DNA from: Heterohyrax brucei
Taxonomy: Eukaryota > Chordata > Mammalia > Hyracoidea > Procaviidae
Length of the DNA stretch: 64,000 bases
Assembly (NCBI GenBank): GCA_028571685.1
Contig: CM053140.1
Span: 219,375,323 to 219,439,322, forward strand
Direction of reading: 5' to 3'
Shown here in pieces: positions 40,240 to 51,589 of this stretch (positions are counted from its first letter, which is position 1; each line of letters begins with the position of its first letter). The position numbers were made by a program, and so were the translations under genes. The notes beneath the pieces are model-generated. The model worked only from the letters and a program-made list of their open reading frames with translations. It had not been told where the DNA came from and did not search any database.

Positions 40240-42355
40240 GACAATCTTGAGAACCCAGATAAAAATTCAGCTACTTATGGTCACCTGATCTCTGCCAAAG
40301 ACTCAAAGTCCATCAAATGGGGGGAAAGACAGTCTTTTTAACAAATAGTGCTGGGAAAATGGGATGTCCATCTGTAAAAAATGTGACAGGACCCATATCT
40401 CACAACAACACAAAAACTAATTCAAAATGGATTAAAAACTGAAACATAAAATCCAAAACTATAAGTATCATGAGAAAAAAAACAGGGTCAATGCTAGAGG
40501 CTCTGATATATGGCATAAATACAACACAAACCATAACTAGCAATGTGCAAAAACCAGAAAATAAGCTAGATAACTGGAGTCTTCAAAAAAACTAAAAACA
40601 ACACCCATCAAAAATCTTCACCACAAAAGTGAAAAGAGAACCTGCAGACTGGGGAAAAAAATTTGGTTATGACATAGCCAACAAAGATCTAACATCTAAA
40701 ATCTATAGAAAGATCTAATATCTTTGCCACAGAAAACACAAATAATGTAATTTAAAAATAAGCAAATGATATGAAAAGACACTTCTCCAAGGAAGTGTCT
40801 CAGATGGCTAAAAGGCACATGAGGAGATGCTCACAATTACTAGTCATTAGAGAAATGCAAATCAAAACCACAATGAGATACCTTGTCACTCTGATATGAC
40901 CGGCACTAAAAAAAAAAAAAAAAGAAGAAAGAAAGAAACAGGAATCAATATTGGAGAGGTTGCAGGGCACTTGGAGCTATTATGCACTGCTGGTTGGAAT
41001 GCAAAATGGTACAACCATTTTGAAAAACAAAATTATAGGATTGCTGAGTCAAAATTGACTCAGTGGCAATGGGTATGGCACTTTCTTAAAAAATTAGAAA
41101 TAGAAATACCATAAGGTTCAGCAATCCCATGCCTAGGTGAACATCCTAGAGAAATAAGAACCATCACTGAATAGACATATGCATATCTGCTTTCACTGCA
41201 GTGTTATTCCCAATAGCAAAGAGATGGATACAGTCAAAGCACCCATCAACAGATGAATGGATAAACAAACTATGGCACACATACCTGGTGGAATATCACA
41301 CAATGATAGAGAAAAATGATGACTATGCAAAGCATGTCACATCACGGATGAATGTGGAGGGTGTTACGCTGAGTGAAGCAAATCACAAAAGGACAAATCT
41401 TGTATAAGACTACTATTTTAAAAACTCATGAAAAGGTTTGCATACAGAAACAATCTTTCAAGGTTATGAGACAGGGCAGGGTGGATAGGAAAAACACTAA
41501 CTGGACAAGATACAACTGGTAACTTCGGTAAAGGGCAGGACAGTGCACTTTACTGGGGAAGACAGCACAACTTGACCAAGGTAAAGTCACAGGAGCTTCA
41601 TGGATACATCCAAACTCTCCGAGGGACCAAGTTACTGGAGTGAAGGATGAGATCATGTCTCTGGGGACATCTAGCTCAATTGGCATATCACAGTTTATAA
41701 AGAAAATGTTCTATATCCTACTTTGGTGAGTAGCATCTAGTGTCTTAAAACCTTGTGCGCAGTCATCTAATATAGTCTACTGGTCCCACCCACTCTGCAG
41801 CAAGACAGAGTGAAAAAAGCCAAAGACACAAGGGAACGGTTACTCCAAAGGACTAGCGGATCACAACTGCCACAGCCTCCGCCAGCCTCCGTGTAGCACA
41901 ACTAGATGGTGTTTGGCTGCCACCACTGACTATCCTAACAGGGGTCACAACAGAGGGCCCCAGAAAGAGCTGGAGAAAAATGTAGAACAAACTCCTAACT
42001 CACAAAAGGGCCATACTTACTAGTCTGACAGAGACTGGAGGATCCCCCAAGAGCATGGCCACCAGACCCTTTTAATTCAGTACCGAAGTCACTTCTGATG
42101 TTTATTCTGCAGCCAGATCAGACATGTCCACAAAAGAAACCATAATACTCATAGCTGTGTCAAGGACAAGAAGGCAGGAAGATACAGAAAAGCTAGACAG
42201 ATGGAAATGGGGAATCTGAGGTCTAGAAATGAAGAGTGTTGACAGGTCATGAAGTTGGCAACCAGTGTCACAACACAATTTGTGTATTAAGTGCTTAAGG
42301 AGAAACTAATTTGCTCTGTAAAATTTTACCTAAAGTACAGTTTAAAAGAGGGAGA
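40240..42355 (+). mobile_element. L1 LINE, ORF2 3' end plus 3' UTR
   Basis: The ORF2 C-terminal part starts near 'tatggtcacctgatctctgc' and includes 'caaatagtgctgggaaaatg', 'aaggcacatgaggagatgct', 'gtggaatatcacacaatgat' and 'atcacggatgaatgtggagg'. The long 3' UTR has 'gacagggcagggtggatagg', 'caattggcatatcacagttt' and 'agtctgacagagactggagg', and ends near 'gtaaaattttacctaaagta'. Several stops make it noncoding. A15 at 40909-40923 followed by GAAA repeats lies within it. Confidence 0.85.
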
Positions 42356-43085
42356 TTATCTTGATAGAACTATTTGATGGAGAAGGAGAGAGCAGAGGCA
42401 GGAAAATCACCTGGGATCCCACTACAGCAGGCCAAGCAAGAATAAGTCAAGATATGAATCAGGATGATGACAGAGACAGAGAGTGGACAAAGGAATGAGA
42501 GGTAGAATCCGTAGCCAAGGGCATGAACTGCACAGAGGGTGTGAGGTGACAAGAACAGTCTAAGCCAAGGCCACTGGCAGTCCTGTTTTAGATAGATACA
42601 GGGCACGGAGGACAGAATAGGTAGACAGAATTGGAGTAGGAGGATAGAGGGTTTGCAGTGCTGGTAGGCATCCTGACAGCCTGGGTGAGAGCACGGGGTG
42701 AAAAGAGGACACAGCTGCAGAAGGGCTCATCAGAATGAGATGTGGGCTCAACACAGGACTTTGAGGAAGGTTCCTGTTTGAGAAGTAGTCAGTAAAGGGA
42801 ATCCCGGGATGATACACATGGTCAACACATCTGACTGCCAACTGAAGGGCTGACAGTTCAAATTCGTTAAGAGCTGCCTCACAAGAAAGCCCTGGTGATC
42901 CATCTGGAAAAATCAGCCATTGAAAACTAGGGGAGACAGTTCTACTCTGACACACATTTCATTTCTGTGAACCAGAGTTGACTCAATGGCAACTGTTAGC
43001 TAGTGAAGGTGAAGGAGGACGGTATCCAGGCAGGGAAGTCTAAAGGGAAAGTTGGGTAAGAGTGTCAGATGCTGCAGGGAGAGCC
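42356..43085 (+). repeat. Ancient repeat of unnamed family, with AfroSINE inside
   Basis: 'tgaatcaggatgatgacaga' and, after the AfroSINE at 42797-42998, 'aagttgggtaagagtgtcag' and 'atgctgcagggagagccaac' belong to the same ancient family as 18290-18940. Assignment is by text similarity only. Confidence 0.35.
42797..42998 (+). repeat. AfroSINE, sense
   Basis: 'gaatcccgggatgatacaca', 'aactgaagggctgacagttc', 'aaatcagccattgaaaacta', 'gttctactctgacacacatt' and 'gactcaatggcaactgtta'. The 'cagccattg' subtype. Confidence 0.85.
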
Positions 43086-43339
43086 AACAAGAGTGTGTGT
43101 TTGTGTTTATATATGTGCTTATGCATTATGAATTTTTATCAAGTAGAATAAAGGTGGTGTGTTTCCAGTTGGAGGAGAACCAGACTCATGGAGTCTTACC
43201 CTTTAACTACTCTCAGCCACTCTGTGCTATACTCTACCTACCCTTGTACCTAACTCCTAACCCCAGGTCACCACCTTTGCTTTGATCTCATAAAAACCAT
43301 TTCAGGCCCCATAGAAGCCATAAATATAAATGTATAGCC

Positions 43340-43393
43340 TGGCTCCTAGGGTCACCATGAGTCGGATCCGACTCGACGGCACTTGGCTTGGCA
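43340..43393 (+). mobile_element. Very short RTE/AfroSINE 3' tail
   Basis: Only the last roughly 50 bases of an element: 'cctagggtcaccatgagtcg' and 'gatccgactcgacggcactt'. Three CpGs are intact, so the copy looks younger than its neighbours. The body is absent. Confidence 0.75.
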
Positions 43394-43445
43394 TAGCCAC
43401 TTCACTACAAACTGTAATTCTAAAACATTACTGCAGCTTCCCAGA

Positions 43446-43489
43446 GAAATATCTTCACAGAATGATAGAAATATCTTCACAGAATGATA
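43446..43489 (+). repeat. Perfect 22-base tandem duplication
   Basis: The unit 'gaaatatcttcacagaatga' plus 'ta' occurs at 43446-43467 and again at 43468-43489 without a difference, in otherwise unique text. Confidence 0.95.
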
Positions 43490-43680
43490 GTTTTAGTCTT
43501 ATTCCTTAAAGAGTCATTATTACACAGGGAATTTTGGAAAAATTACTTCTGGGAATACTGTCTATTATTGTTCAGTGATATTAGTACTAAGATCTTCAAA
43601 ATAAAATTTTCTCATCTCTTCAGATCTAGGAAATTTTTGCCTTTCTATGCCACCTGGTGTATTTTCTTTTATAGACAACT

Positions 43681-43868
43681 TGTTTTTAGGTGCCATCAAG
43701 GCAGTTCTGACTCGCAGTGATAGAGGAGAACTGCTCTGTGTGGTTCCCTAGGTTGTAATCTTTCCAGGAGCAAACTGCCAGGTGTTTCTGCCACAGAGCT
43801 GCTATGTGGGTTTGACTGCTAACGTTTTGGTTAACAGCTGAGTGTCCAACTTTCGTGCCACTAGATGC
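43681..43868 (-). repeat. AfroSINE, antisense
   Basis: 'tttttaggtgccatcaaggc', 'gataatctttcc'-like middle as 'ttgtaatctttccaggagca', 'aaactgccaggtgtttctgc' and 'caactttcgtgccactagat'. It has the middle module and 'aggtgccatc' edge of the RTE-like tail type. Confidence 0.85.
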
Positions 43869-43869
43869 A

Positions 43870-44032
43870 TTATGAAAATCCTGGTGGTATAGTGTTTAGA
43901 TGCTATAGCTGCTAACTGAGAGGTTGGTAGTTCAAATTCACCACGCAGTCTTTCAAAATGTCATGGGGTGGATGTACTCTGTCCTGTAAGGTCACTATGA
44001 GTTGGAATTGACTTGACAGCGGTCGGTTATTT
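43870..44032 (+). repeat. AfroSINE, sense, short subtype
   Basis: 'tgaaaatcctggtggtatag', 'agaggttggtagttcaaatt' and 'ggtcactatgagttggaatt'. It stands head to head with the antisense copy just before it, making an inverted pair with almost no spacer. Confidence 0.9.
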
Positions 44033-45115
44033 CTAAGTGCATGGTAACATATACCAGCTCTTAACTTCACATGGACTATCAGGACGCTGAGTCAAATTTT
44101 GCACCAGATTACAGACACTCTTCATATTTGGCTTCTGGTACAACTGTTCCTCTCATTTCTCACTTTCACTCCATCTCTTGTCAATATTTGCTCCTTGGCT
44201 CCCTTCCTTTCATTTGAGAGTCTGATGGAAAACCATGCCATTTATTGTATTGTAAACCTTTAAAAACTCTTTTGGGGAGCTTTGGAAGATGTGATAAAGT
44301 CAATGATGTGATAAAGGTAGACTTTGATTCCCTGATGGCAGTTAATTGAGCTGTTTGGGGACATGGGTTTCCTCGATATTTCTCAGGTCACTCTACAGAG
44401 GCAAAGCCCAAAATACAGGTGTGGCTGGGGAACCAGGATCATGTGTGAAACCCGAACATCTCTGGCATTACGCAGCATGGAACCACTGGAGGGTGTAAGA
44501 CACTAACAAGAGCTAATGTAGCCAATAAAATTTCTAAGTACCTTCAGGCAAGAACGACAGGCCTTGTAGAGAACAAACCTGCTGTTGCTGACCCTGAATT
44601 CTCCTTGTGTGGCTCAGGCCCCACAGAGAGGGCTATGGGAGCTAGATGAGGCTTCCTCTCTATTCTGTTAGACATCCTCACCTGTGTTGATGACCAAGTG
44701 GGTGTTAACATTTGATTGCCTAATCAGGTGGCTAGTTTACAGCCTGAGCCGTTAGACTCCTAGGAACTGGAACATGTTTACCAACAAAGCAGCCACAAGC
44801 CTTGTGCTCTTGTAAAGTCTGGCTGGTGCCAGGGCTGGGCCGGCACCAACCAAGGCTGCCCTGAGTCCTGCCAAGAGGCTGCCGGGAAGCTGAATTCCTT
44901 CCCAAGTGGATCTTTGGCATTGCCGCAGTTTCTTCTCCAACCACGCCCACAGCTCATGTCATTAGTGTCAGGATGACAAATCCAAACAAGGGTTGGGGAG
45001 GTACCAGAGCAGGGTGCTATCTAGAGACAGATCCAAGATTCTGTGGAGGTAGCTTGGCTAGTTCTGTGTAGGCCAGAAAAGCATTGCCAGGTGGATGAGA
45101 TTCAAGGGTAAGTTC
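44033..45115. other. Intergenic, unassigned
   Basis: About 1.1 kb with no recognised repeat or gene. Local GC rises around 44790-44960 ('gccagggctgggccggcacc'). Confidence 0.5.
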
Positions 45116-45117
45116 AA

Positions 45118-45568
45118 GGCCAAAAGCACAGGTACTATTACAAGTGGGTGGCTTTAAAGAATGGAAATTCGTTATCTTACAGCTCAAGAGGTTAGAAATC
45201 TGAATTCAGAGTATAGCTGTAGGGGGAGGCCCTTAAAGAAGGGCCTGTTTCAGATTGTAGTAGCCGGCAAATCCTGCGGAGTTCCTGGACTTGCTGATTT
45301 ACCTGCCTCAGTCATCAGCAGATAGTGCCTGTCTTTCCCTTGGGTGTGTGTCTGAGTCCATGCTGCTTTTCTTATAATGCAGAAATAATTAGGTATAGGA
45401 TCCACCCTATACTGGTACAACCTCAATGCTGATTGATTATATTAGGTTACATCATAGAAAGGGATTACAGTAGCTTACATTATAGATGTAAGGCAATTAC
45501 ACTGCGTTGTGTTGTACACACAGGAATAGGGGTGTCTATTTTGGGTGGACACAATTCAATCTGTAACA
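45118..45568 (-). mobile_element. MaLR-like LTR, antisense
   Basis: It shares with the LTR at 53.0 kb and the one at 39.6 kb 'gggtggctttaaagaatgga', 'gttatcttacagctcaagag', 'gtgtctgagtccatgctgct' and the terminal 'ggtggacacaattcaatctg' plus 'taaca'. It is a solo copy; no internal retroviral sequence adjoins. Confidence 0.65.
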
Positions 45569-46446
45569 GACCCTTTCATAGGTAAGCCTTTCTCCTCTAG
45601 ATGTGCTGGCTTTAGTGTGATTTTTCTGGTCCTCTCTCTGGGAAGCCTTCCCTCACAAAACTTCCCAGCCCCTCTATATCAGAAAGTCAGGCCTTCTTTG
45701 CAATGGCATGACTTGAGATGTGGGTTTAGAACCCCAAGAGACCTCAGTGTGCATCTGGAGCCTCTGGCACCGAGTAGCTATTGGAATCCTGGCAATGGTC
45801 TCAGACACGTGTCTGAGGTGGATTCTGGAAATGGCTACCACCCCTCTGATAAAAACAATGTCGAAGGCACTCTCCAGCAGGGAACACCCCAGCAGTGCTT
45901 CTCTGAAATATAAGAAGGTGTGCTAAAGTGAGCTCCTCCAGTGACACCCAAATCTGGTTGCACATCAATATTATTTCAAAAGCTTGGGTGGGTGGTTTGG
46001 GTTGGTGGGTGCTTGTCTCTTTAGAGCTCCCCACACGATGCTAATGTGCAGGCAGTGTTCAGAGCCAAGATGCCTCATCCACATTTGGGAATTGGGCCCA
46101 GAGAGGTGACTCAGCAAGGCTGCATAGCAGGCCAAGCCAGGCCAGAAGCAGTCTTCTGGATCCAGTACAATCTTACATTACAGCCTGCGCCTGCCACGGC
46201 AATTGCCCTGCCCAGCCCTCAGTTCCCTACAGGTTCCTTCTGACCTTTCTCGGTCATACATGCCCTACCACTCTGTGTGTTCATGGTAAGCCTTCTTCTT
46301 AACCTGGTTTTCAGAGAAAAAGTGTTTCTGATTCTCTCATGAAATTGTAAGGCTGTAGACCTCAACAAATCAAACTCTGAATCATAGTTCCAGAACAAGG
46401 GGCCTCGATGGTGGGAGAAATTGAAAAGCTGAACCTCTTCCAGAGT
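45569..46446. other. Intergenic, with possible hAT fragment
   Basis: Mostly unassigned. At 45940-46065 the text 'ggttgcacatcaatattatt' and 'gagctccccacacgatgcta' resembles a MER5/MER58-type hAT nonautonomous element. Confidence 0.4.
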
Positions 46447-46608
46447 AGGAAATGCCGGTGCATAGTGGTTAAGTGTTACATCTGCTAAGCAAAAAGCCTG
46501 CAGTTCAAATCTGCCAGGCAGTCTTTGGAAACTCTACGGTGCAGTTCTATTCTGACCTATAGGGTCACTATGAGTCAGAATCAACTGGACAGCAGTGATG
46601 TTGACTTT
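46447..46608 (+). repeat. AfroSINE, sense, short subtype
   Basis: 'gtgcatagtggttaagtgtt', 'cagtctttggaaactctacg', 'gggtcactatgagtcagaat' and 'caactggacagcagtgatgt'. Confidence 0.9.
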
Positions 46609-46689
46609 TGACTTTGAATTCCAGAGTAGGAGACATCAGAGTAGAGAAGGAGTCAGCTTTCAAACAGGGCTTCAAATATGTTTGTGCAC

Positions 46690-46785
46690 TCTAAAAGTAG
46701 TGAATCAGAATCAGGGTCTTTCAACAAGATCCCCAGGTAATTCTTATGCATAATCAATTTTGAGAACCACGGCTCTGCTGGCGGT
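46690..46785 (+). repeat. hAT-Charlie MER5-like fragment
   Basis: 'tgaatcagaatcagggtctt', 'aagatccccaggtaattctt' and 'atcaattttgagaaccacgg' follow the MER5A 3' half and terminal repeat. Confidence 0.65.
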
Positions 46786-46789
46786 TCTC

Positions 46790-46935
46790 AGAGCTAGTCT
46801 GTAACAGCAGCATTATGGTTAGCAGTTTGAATCCACTAGCTGCTCTTTGGAACCCTGTTATGGAGCATTTCTACTCTGTTCTGCAGGATGCTATAAAGAA
46901 GAATCTATTTGATGGCAAAAGATTTGTTTTTTGGT
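46790..46935 (+). repeat. AfroSINE, sense, eroded head
   Basis: 'attatggttagcagtttgaa', 'gctgctctttggaaccctgt', 'atttctactctgttctgcag' and 'tctatttgatggcaaaagat'. It follows the hAT fragment directly. Confidence 0.75.
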
Positions 46936-46980
46936 TGGGAATGTGTTAGAAATCCAAACTTGTTTGAAGTCCTGCCTTAA

Positions 46981-46998
46981 AATAATAATAATAATAAA
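46981..46998 (+). repeat. (AAT)n microsatellite
   Basis: Six AAT trinucleotides in a row. Confidence 0.9.
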
Positions 46999-47139
46999 TC
47001 AGCTTTGGAATTAGCTTAGGAGTCTGAGCTTTGAATTCTAGCCTTTTCAAGCTTGTTTTCTCATCTGTACACTGAGATTCACAGAATTGTAGTAGTGATC
47101 AAATTAATTAGTGTATGTGAAACCATTTGCCTTGTCATA

Positions 47140-47520
47140 TGTATGATATCGATTGGGATAGGCTATCTCTGCTGCTGTAATAAATCACAAAATTTCAGTT
47201 CAGGTAACAGGCTTTATCTCTTCCATGTACTACATGCTGAGTGGGGTGGAAAGGGGATTCTGATGATGGCAGTCATTCTGGAACTCAATCTGAGAAAGGC
47301 TCCACTAATATTTCACATCAGGCTCCAGGGTTCACAGTGGCAGAGACTCAAACACGGCAACTCACATGCCAGGGCTAATATGTTCTTTCATAGAAGTAAT
47401 ATACATCATTCCATTCATATTTTGTTAGCTAAAGCAAGTCACAAGGACACAGATCTAACTTTGAGGAGTACGTGCTCAGAAGGAGAAGAGAACCTGAAAC
47501 GTCAGTGAGCACTAGTTATG
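47140..47520. repeat. Unclassified repeat-like segment
   Basis: 'gggataggctatctctgctg' and 'ctgtaataaatcacaaaatt' look like the edge of a mammalian transposon that I cannot name. The 151-residue frame at 47053-47508 runs through it and has no known domain. Confidence 0.3.
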
Positions 47521-47858
47521 GCCACCATGGTGTAAGCAATTATGATAAAGCAGGTGACAGAGACAAACATTACCACACTAAGACTAGAGCCCAGGTCTTC
47601 AAGCTCCCTTCTGAGGTCAAAGTCGCATTCCTCCACACACGCAGCTACCTACTGGCAGTCTTGAGTTGCATGAAATCTTCTCTCTTTTGAGGCATTTTCC
47701 TCTCCTCTAGTCAAATGCTGAAAAGTAAAGTTTCTAACGGGCTACACAAAATCAGAGCAAACAAAATAAAATTTCGTTGTCAAGGCTTCCAGTTCAAGGA
47801 TTTGTTTCTTCTTTTAGGGTTCGCGAGTCCTGTCGTATTTCTGTGAGACTGACACTTG

Positions 47859-47898
47859 TCAGTCAGTACAGACAGTACAGTACAGTACAGACAGTACT
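47859..47898 (+). repeat. ACAGT-type short tandem repeat
   Basis: About eight imperfect units of CAGTA and CAGA ('cagtacagtacagtacagac'). Confidence 0.85.
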
Positions 47899-48530
47899 AT
47901 CTACATAAACAACAGCATTTGAGGCATGAGTTTCAAAAGATACATCACTCTTCAACACATGCTTTTGACTTGGGGGTGTGAGCTGACGTTGCAGGTCCCT
48001 GAGGAGGCATTTGGCCAAGAGGTCTTCCTTCAGCCAGCCTTCTTCAGAGCATCGTCACTACTCTTGTTGGAGGGGCTCTGGCTTTTAGGGCTGAGCCCTG
48101 AAACACTGACCAGTAAACTCAAAGAACTAAGTGGGGAGTCAGCAGCCTCATCTCTTCAGGCTTATGTGAACTTCTTCCCTAAGAACACACGAGAAGTTTT
48201 TAGTGACTGGTTATGTTTGCACATCATATTTGGCTCCAATTGTGAGGCAGACACTGTTCAAGATTTGAGGATTCAGCATTGTCTTCACAAAGTTTGCATT
48301 CTACTGGGAGGAATAGAAAAACAGACAAAAACCCTTAGGTAAGGAGTTCTGTTTCAGAAAGAGTAGGCAGTGAAGACAACACTTCAAGGTAAGGGAGTAG
48401 AGAATGACCTAGGCTTGGGGAGAGACTGATGTTTTAGATACAGTGGTGAGGAAACAACTAAGCAAATATGTGAATCACTAGATGAGCTAGTAATGCTAAG
48501 ACATGGAGACGGGGTATTCCGTTCAGAGGA
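47899..48530. other. Intergenic, unassigned
   Basis: A 138-residue frame occupies 47926-48342 but shows no recognised domain and no splice-site or conservation evidence. No repeat recognised. Confidence 0.5.
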
Positions 48531-48532
48531 GA

Positions 48533-49000
48533 TGTGTGTATGCAAGTGTGTGCCTGTGTTTGTGCATGTATGTGCATATATGTGTATACCCACTGCCGTC
48601 GAGTTGGTTCTTCCTCATAGTGACCCTATAAGACAGGTGGAACTGCCCCACTGGGGTTTCCAAGGCCAAAATCTTTACATTAATGACTGCCACGTGTTTC
48701 TCCTATAGAACGACTGATGGGTTCCAACCACCAGCCTTTCAGTTAAAAGCCTACTGCTTAACCACTGCACCACCAGGACTCGTGTATATATATGTGTGTG
48801 TGTGTATATATGCATGTATATGTATTTGTGCATATGTATATGTGTAAGAATATGTGTGTGTGAGAATGTGTGTTTGTGTGTATAAAGTATATGAAAGCAT
48901 ACGTTTATATATGTGTCTATGTGGGTGTGTGTATGTGTATACATTACATATTTATGTGTGTTTATGTATTTGTGTGCATGTGTGTGTGTGTAAATCAGCC
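48533..49000 (+). repeat. TG/TA-rich microsatellite split by an AfroSINE
   Basis: Imperfect (TG)n/(TATG)n runs at 48533-48588 and 48782-49000 flank an antisense AfroSINE (48588-48781: 'ccactgccgtcgagttggtt', 'tttccaaggccaaaatcttt', 'aaccactgcaccaccaggac'). The repeat resumes with 'gtgtatatatatgtgtgtgt', so the SINE landed in a pre-existing simple repeat or the repeat later spread on both sides. Confidence 0.85.
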
Positions 49001-49664
49001 CTCAGGCAGGGAAAATTATAGGCCCATCATGTTCTGTGCAGGTTGGTGCATAGTTGGGGCACCGAGTTCAGAATTCCATGCAGACGGACGTACAGCAAGT
49101 GTGAAGACTGTGAGGCAGGAAGTAGCTTGACTTGTTTGAGGAGCATCAAGAAAGATAGCAGTGACCAGAGCCTGAGGAGCAAGAAGGGAAGAAAGAGGGA
49201 TCACCAAAAAGGGCTTTGTCCCCATGAAAGGGTCAAACTCTGACACACTGTAATATTGCTTTTCAGAGCCCGCCTAGGCCTTCGTCACCCATAGCCTCAC
49301 TCTGCTGTACAAAGGGGTACAATTCTGCCACTAGCCCCATGGGCTCTTGGGGGTGGGCATCACAGAACTGAGCTGCATTACGGCCCTCACTACCTCCCTC
49401 AGGTAGCTCAGAGTCTCCCTGTAACTGGCTTGGGAACAGAGTAGGTTCTATCTAGTTCCTGCATTTTTTTCCTCCACCCACCTTACCACTTGCCCTTACC
49501 ATTCTAAGTGTTTTTGAATCCACTTCACTTGAGTTTCTGGGACTCTTAATGAGCCCTGTTCAGAGCCTGAGGAAGGTGAGAATTCTACTACCACAATACT
49601 TAAGCACCTCATGCACAGTTACCACGCATCTGCCAGTGAGAGTGCACGCTACGGTGGTGGTGAT
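49001..49664. other. Intergenic, unassigned
   Basis: No gene or repeat recognised. Confidence 0.5.
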
Positions 49665-49890
49665 CGGGTTTCAGCAGAGCTTCAGACTGAGAAGGACTAG
49701 GTGGAAAGGCCTGGTGATCTATTTTAAAAATCAGCCAGTGAAAGCCCTGTGGATCACAATGGCCCAATCTGCTAGCAATCATACGATGGCACAGGATCGA
49801 GCAGCAATTTCTTCCATTGTGCCCATGCCCCTGGTCACTGTAAACAGGGTACAACTCAACGGGAAGCTAACAACAATAACACAAAGCCTG
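49665..49890 (+). repeat. AfroSINE body joined to an RTE-type 3' end
   Basis: An AfroSINE middle ('gaaaggcctggtgatctatt', 'aaaatcagccagtgaaagcc') is followed by RTE 3' terminal text ('cgatggcacaggatcgagca', 'atttcttccattgtgcccat') and ends 'gggaagctaacaacaataac'. The usual AfroSINE tail 'tctactctgtcctatagg' is absent. Confidence 0.75.
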
Positions 49891-51014
49891 AGGAGTATGA
49901 GGAAAAGACAGTATATGCCCCCTTTTGGAAATAAATTGTGAGACACAGGATTCCACAAGTGGGGCCTTTTAAGAAGCTTCCAGCAAAAGGACCTGCTGGT
50001 CAGTCCAGCAGTAAAACAAGCTTTTAGAAAGCAAACCATTTCCCTCATTTGTGTCCACCATTTGCTCACTAATTCTGTTGCCCCTGTAATTGTTTTTCTT
50101 GATATTCTGAGGTAGTGGGGCACATTAGATTCTTTTTCCTTTTGTCAAATATTCATCTGACATCAAAGCGAAAGGGATGCAAAGTAAAAAGAAATGAATC
50201 GGGGAGGATCTCATGTGTTTCACAACTGCTTTCATGTCAAGGATGTGGAGAAATGCTGGGATGGTTGCTGATTATATTATCTTCCCCAGCTGGAGGAAGG
50301 GCAGCGGGTGGGAGAGGTGTCCAAATGCAGAAATGATTTGGACAGATAGCAGGGCAGCACTCTGCATGAAAGCAAGAGTCAAGGGCAAGATTTTTCAAAT
50401 GGAGATAGCACGGGAGATAAAAGAGGGCTTAGACTGAGCAATAGAACTAGTAGACAGACAGGAGGCCGCCTGCTGTATTGAGAGGAGTGTGGAGAAAGGA
50501 GGGCTGTACGGGTGATGTGTGAGCAACAGAAAACGCATCCCCACTAGAGCCCAGATGTTCTCTTCTGAAAAATGGCATCTCTAAGGATGGCATTTCCATA
50601 CCTTTGACTTTCCCAAACACTTCTAATTTGGGGACAATTTCTTATACTCCAAAACAGCAATTGGTTAGCTAAAGAATGAAAGGGGTTTTCATTTTGATAA
50701 CTGAGCTTTGGTCCTCAACCTTCAGCAGTGTATGATCTAATGGAGGTGGTGAAGTAAACATGTGACAAAAATTTCCATAGTCTCAAGCTACACTAAACAA
50801 AGCAGCATTCAATGTGTTTGGTAGTAAGTGGTGATAAAAGCAAAATTCCCTGGAGTAGCTAAACTGTTAAGTCCTCCATCAGTGAGGACTCTACAGCAGA
50901 AGAAATTTTTAAGAGAGAACGGGACCAATGTTTGTGGAAGGAAGGCTAGAGAACACTGCGGAAGAGAGGGAGGGTATCAGCTATGTCTGCTTTACGTAGG
51001 GTCATAACCAAAAA
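49891..51014. other. Intergenic, unassigned
   Basis: About 1.1 kb. No gene or confident repeat. A stretch near 50330-50500 ('cagatagcagggcagcactc') may be an ancient repeat. Confidence 0.45.
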
Positions 51015-51228
51015 CAAAACAAAACAAAAACATTTACCATGGAGTCAATTCCGACTTCTGGCAACCCCACAGGTTTCAAAGTAAGCTATGCTCTATGGTA
51101 TTTTCAATAGCTGCGATCTTTCAGAAGTGGATCACCAGGACTTTCTTCTGAGGCACCTCTGGGTGGATTCAGATTGCCAAACTTCTGGTTAAAAGTCAAA
51201 CACTTACCAGTTTGTGCCACCCAGGTAC
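51015..51228 (-). repeat. AfroSINE, antisense
   Basis: 'catttaccatggagtcaatt', 'ctatggtattttcaatagct', 'cagaagtggatcaccaggac', 'ttcttctgaggcacctctgg' and 'agtttgtgccacccaggtac'. Full length, 'cagccattg' subtype. Confidence 0.9.
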
Positions 51229-51589
51229 CATGTATAGGCTCATGGGCTTTGTAAACACTACAGTTTACTTCTTATGCCTCAAAAATGGTCAAATCCCCTT
51301 TGAACTAAACGTTCTACTTCATGGAGTTCATTCCAAGGAAATAATCAAGGCTAATAACTCTGATTATTTGAGCCACATGTGCCAGACATGGCCAAAGCAA
51401 GCTTTATACATTATAGTTTATTCTTAACAATAACCTTATAAGGAAGAAATTACTACACTATTATTCCACAGTCAACCCCTAGCCTGGTTCTGACTGATGA
51501 TATTGAGGTTCTCCATCATCTCTTTCCACAGTTGTAGCCAATTTGATTCCTGTGTATTCCATCTGGTGAGGTCCCCAAGTATAGTTGGT

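Noticed and set aside
47926..48342. 138-codon frame as a small gene
   Set aside because: No homology, promoter or splicing evidence that I can see. The start lies next to a short tandem repeat.
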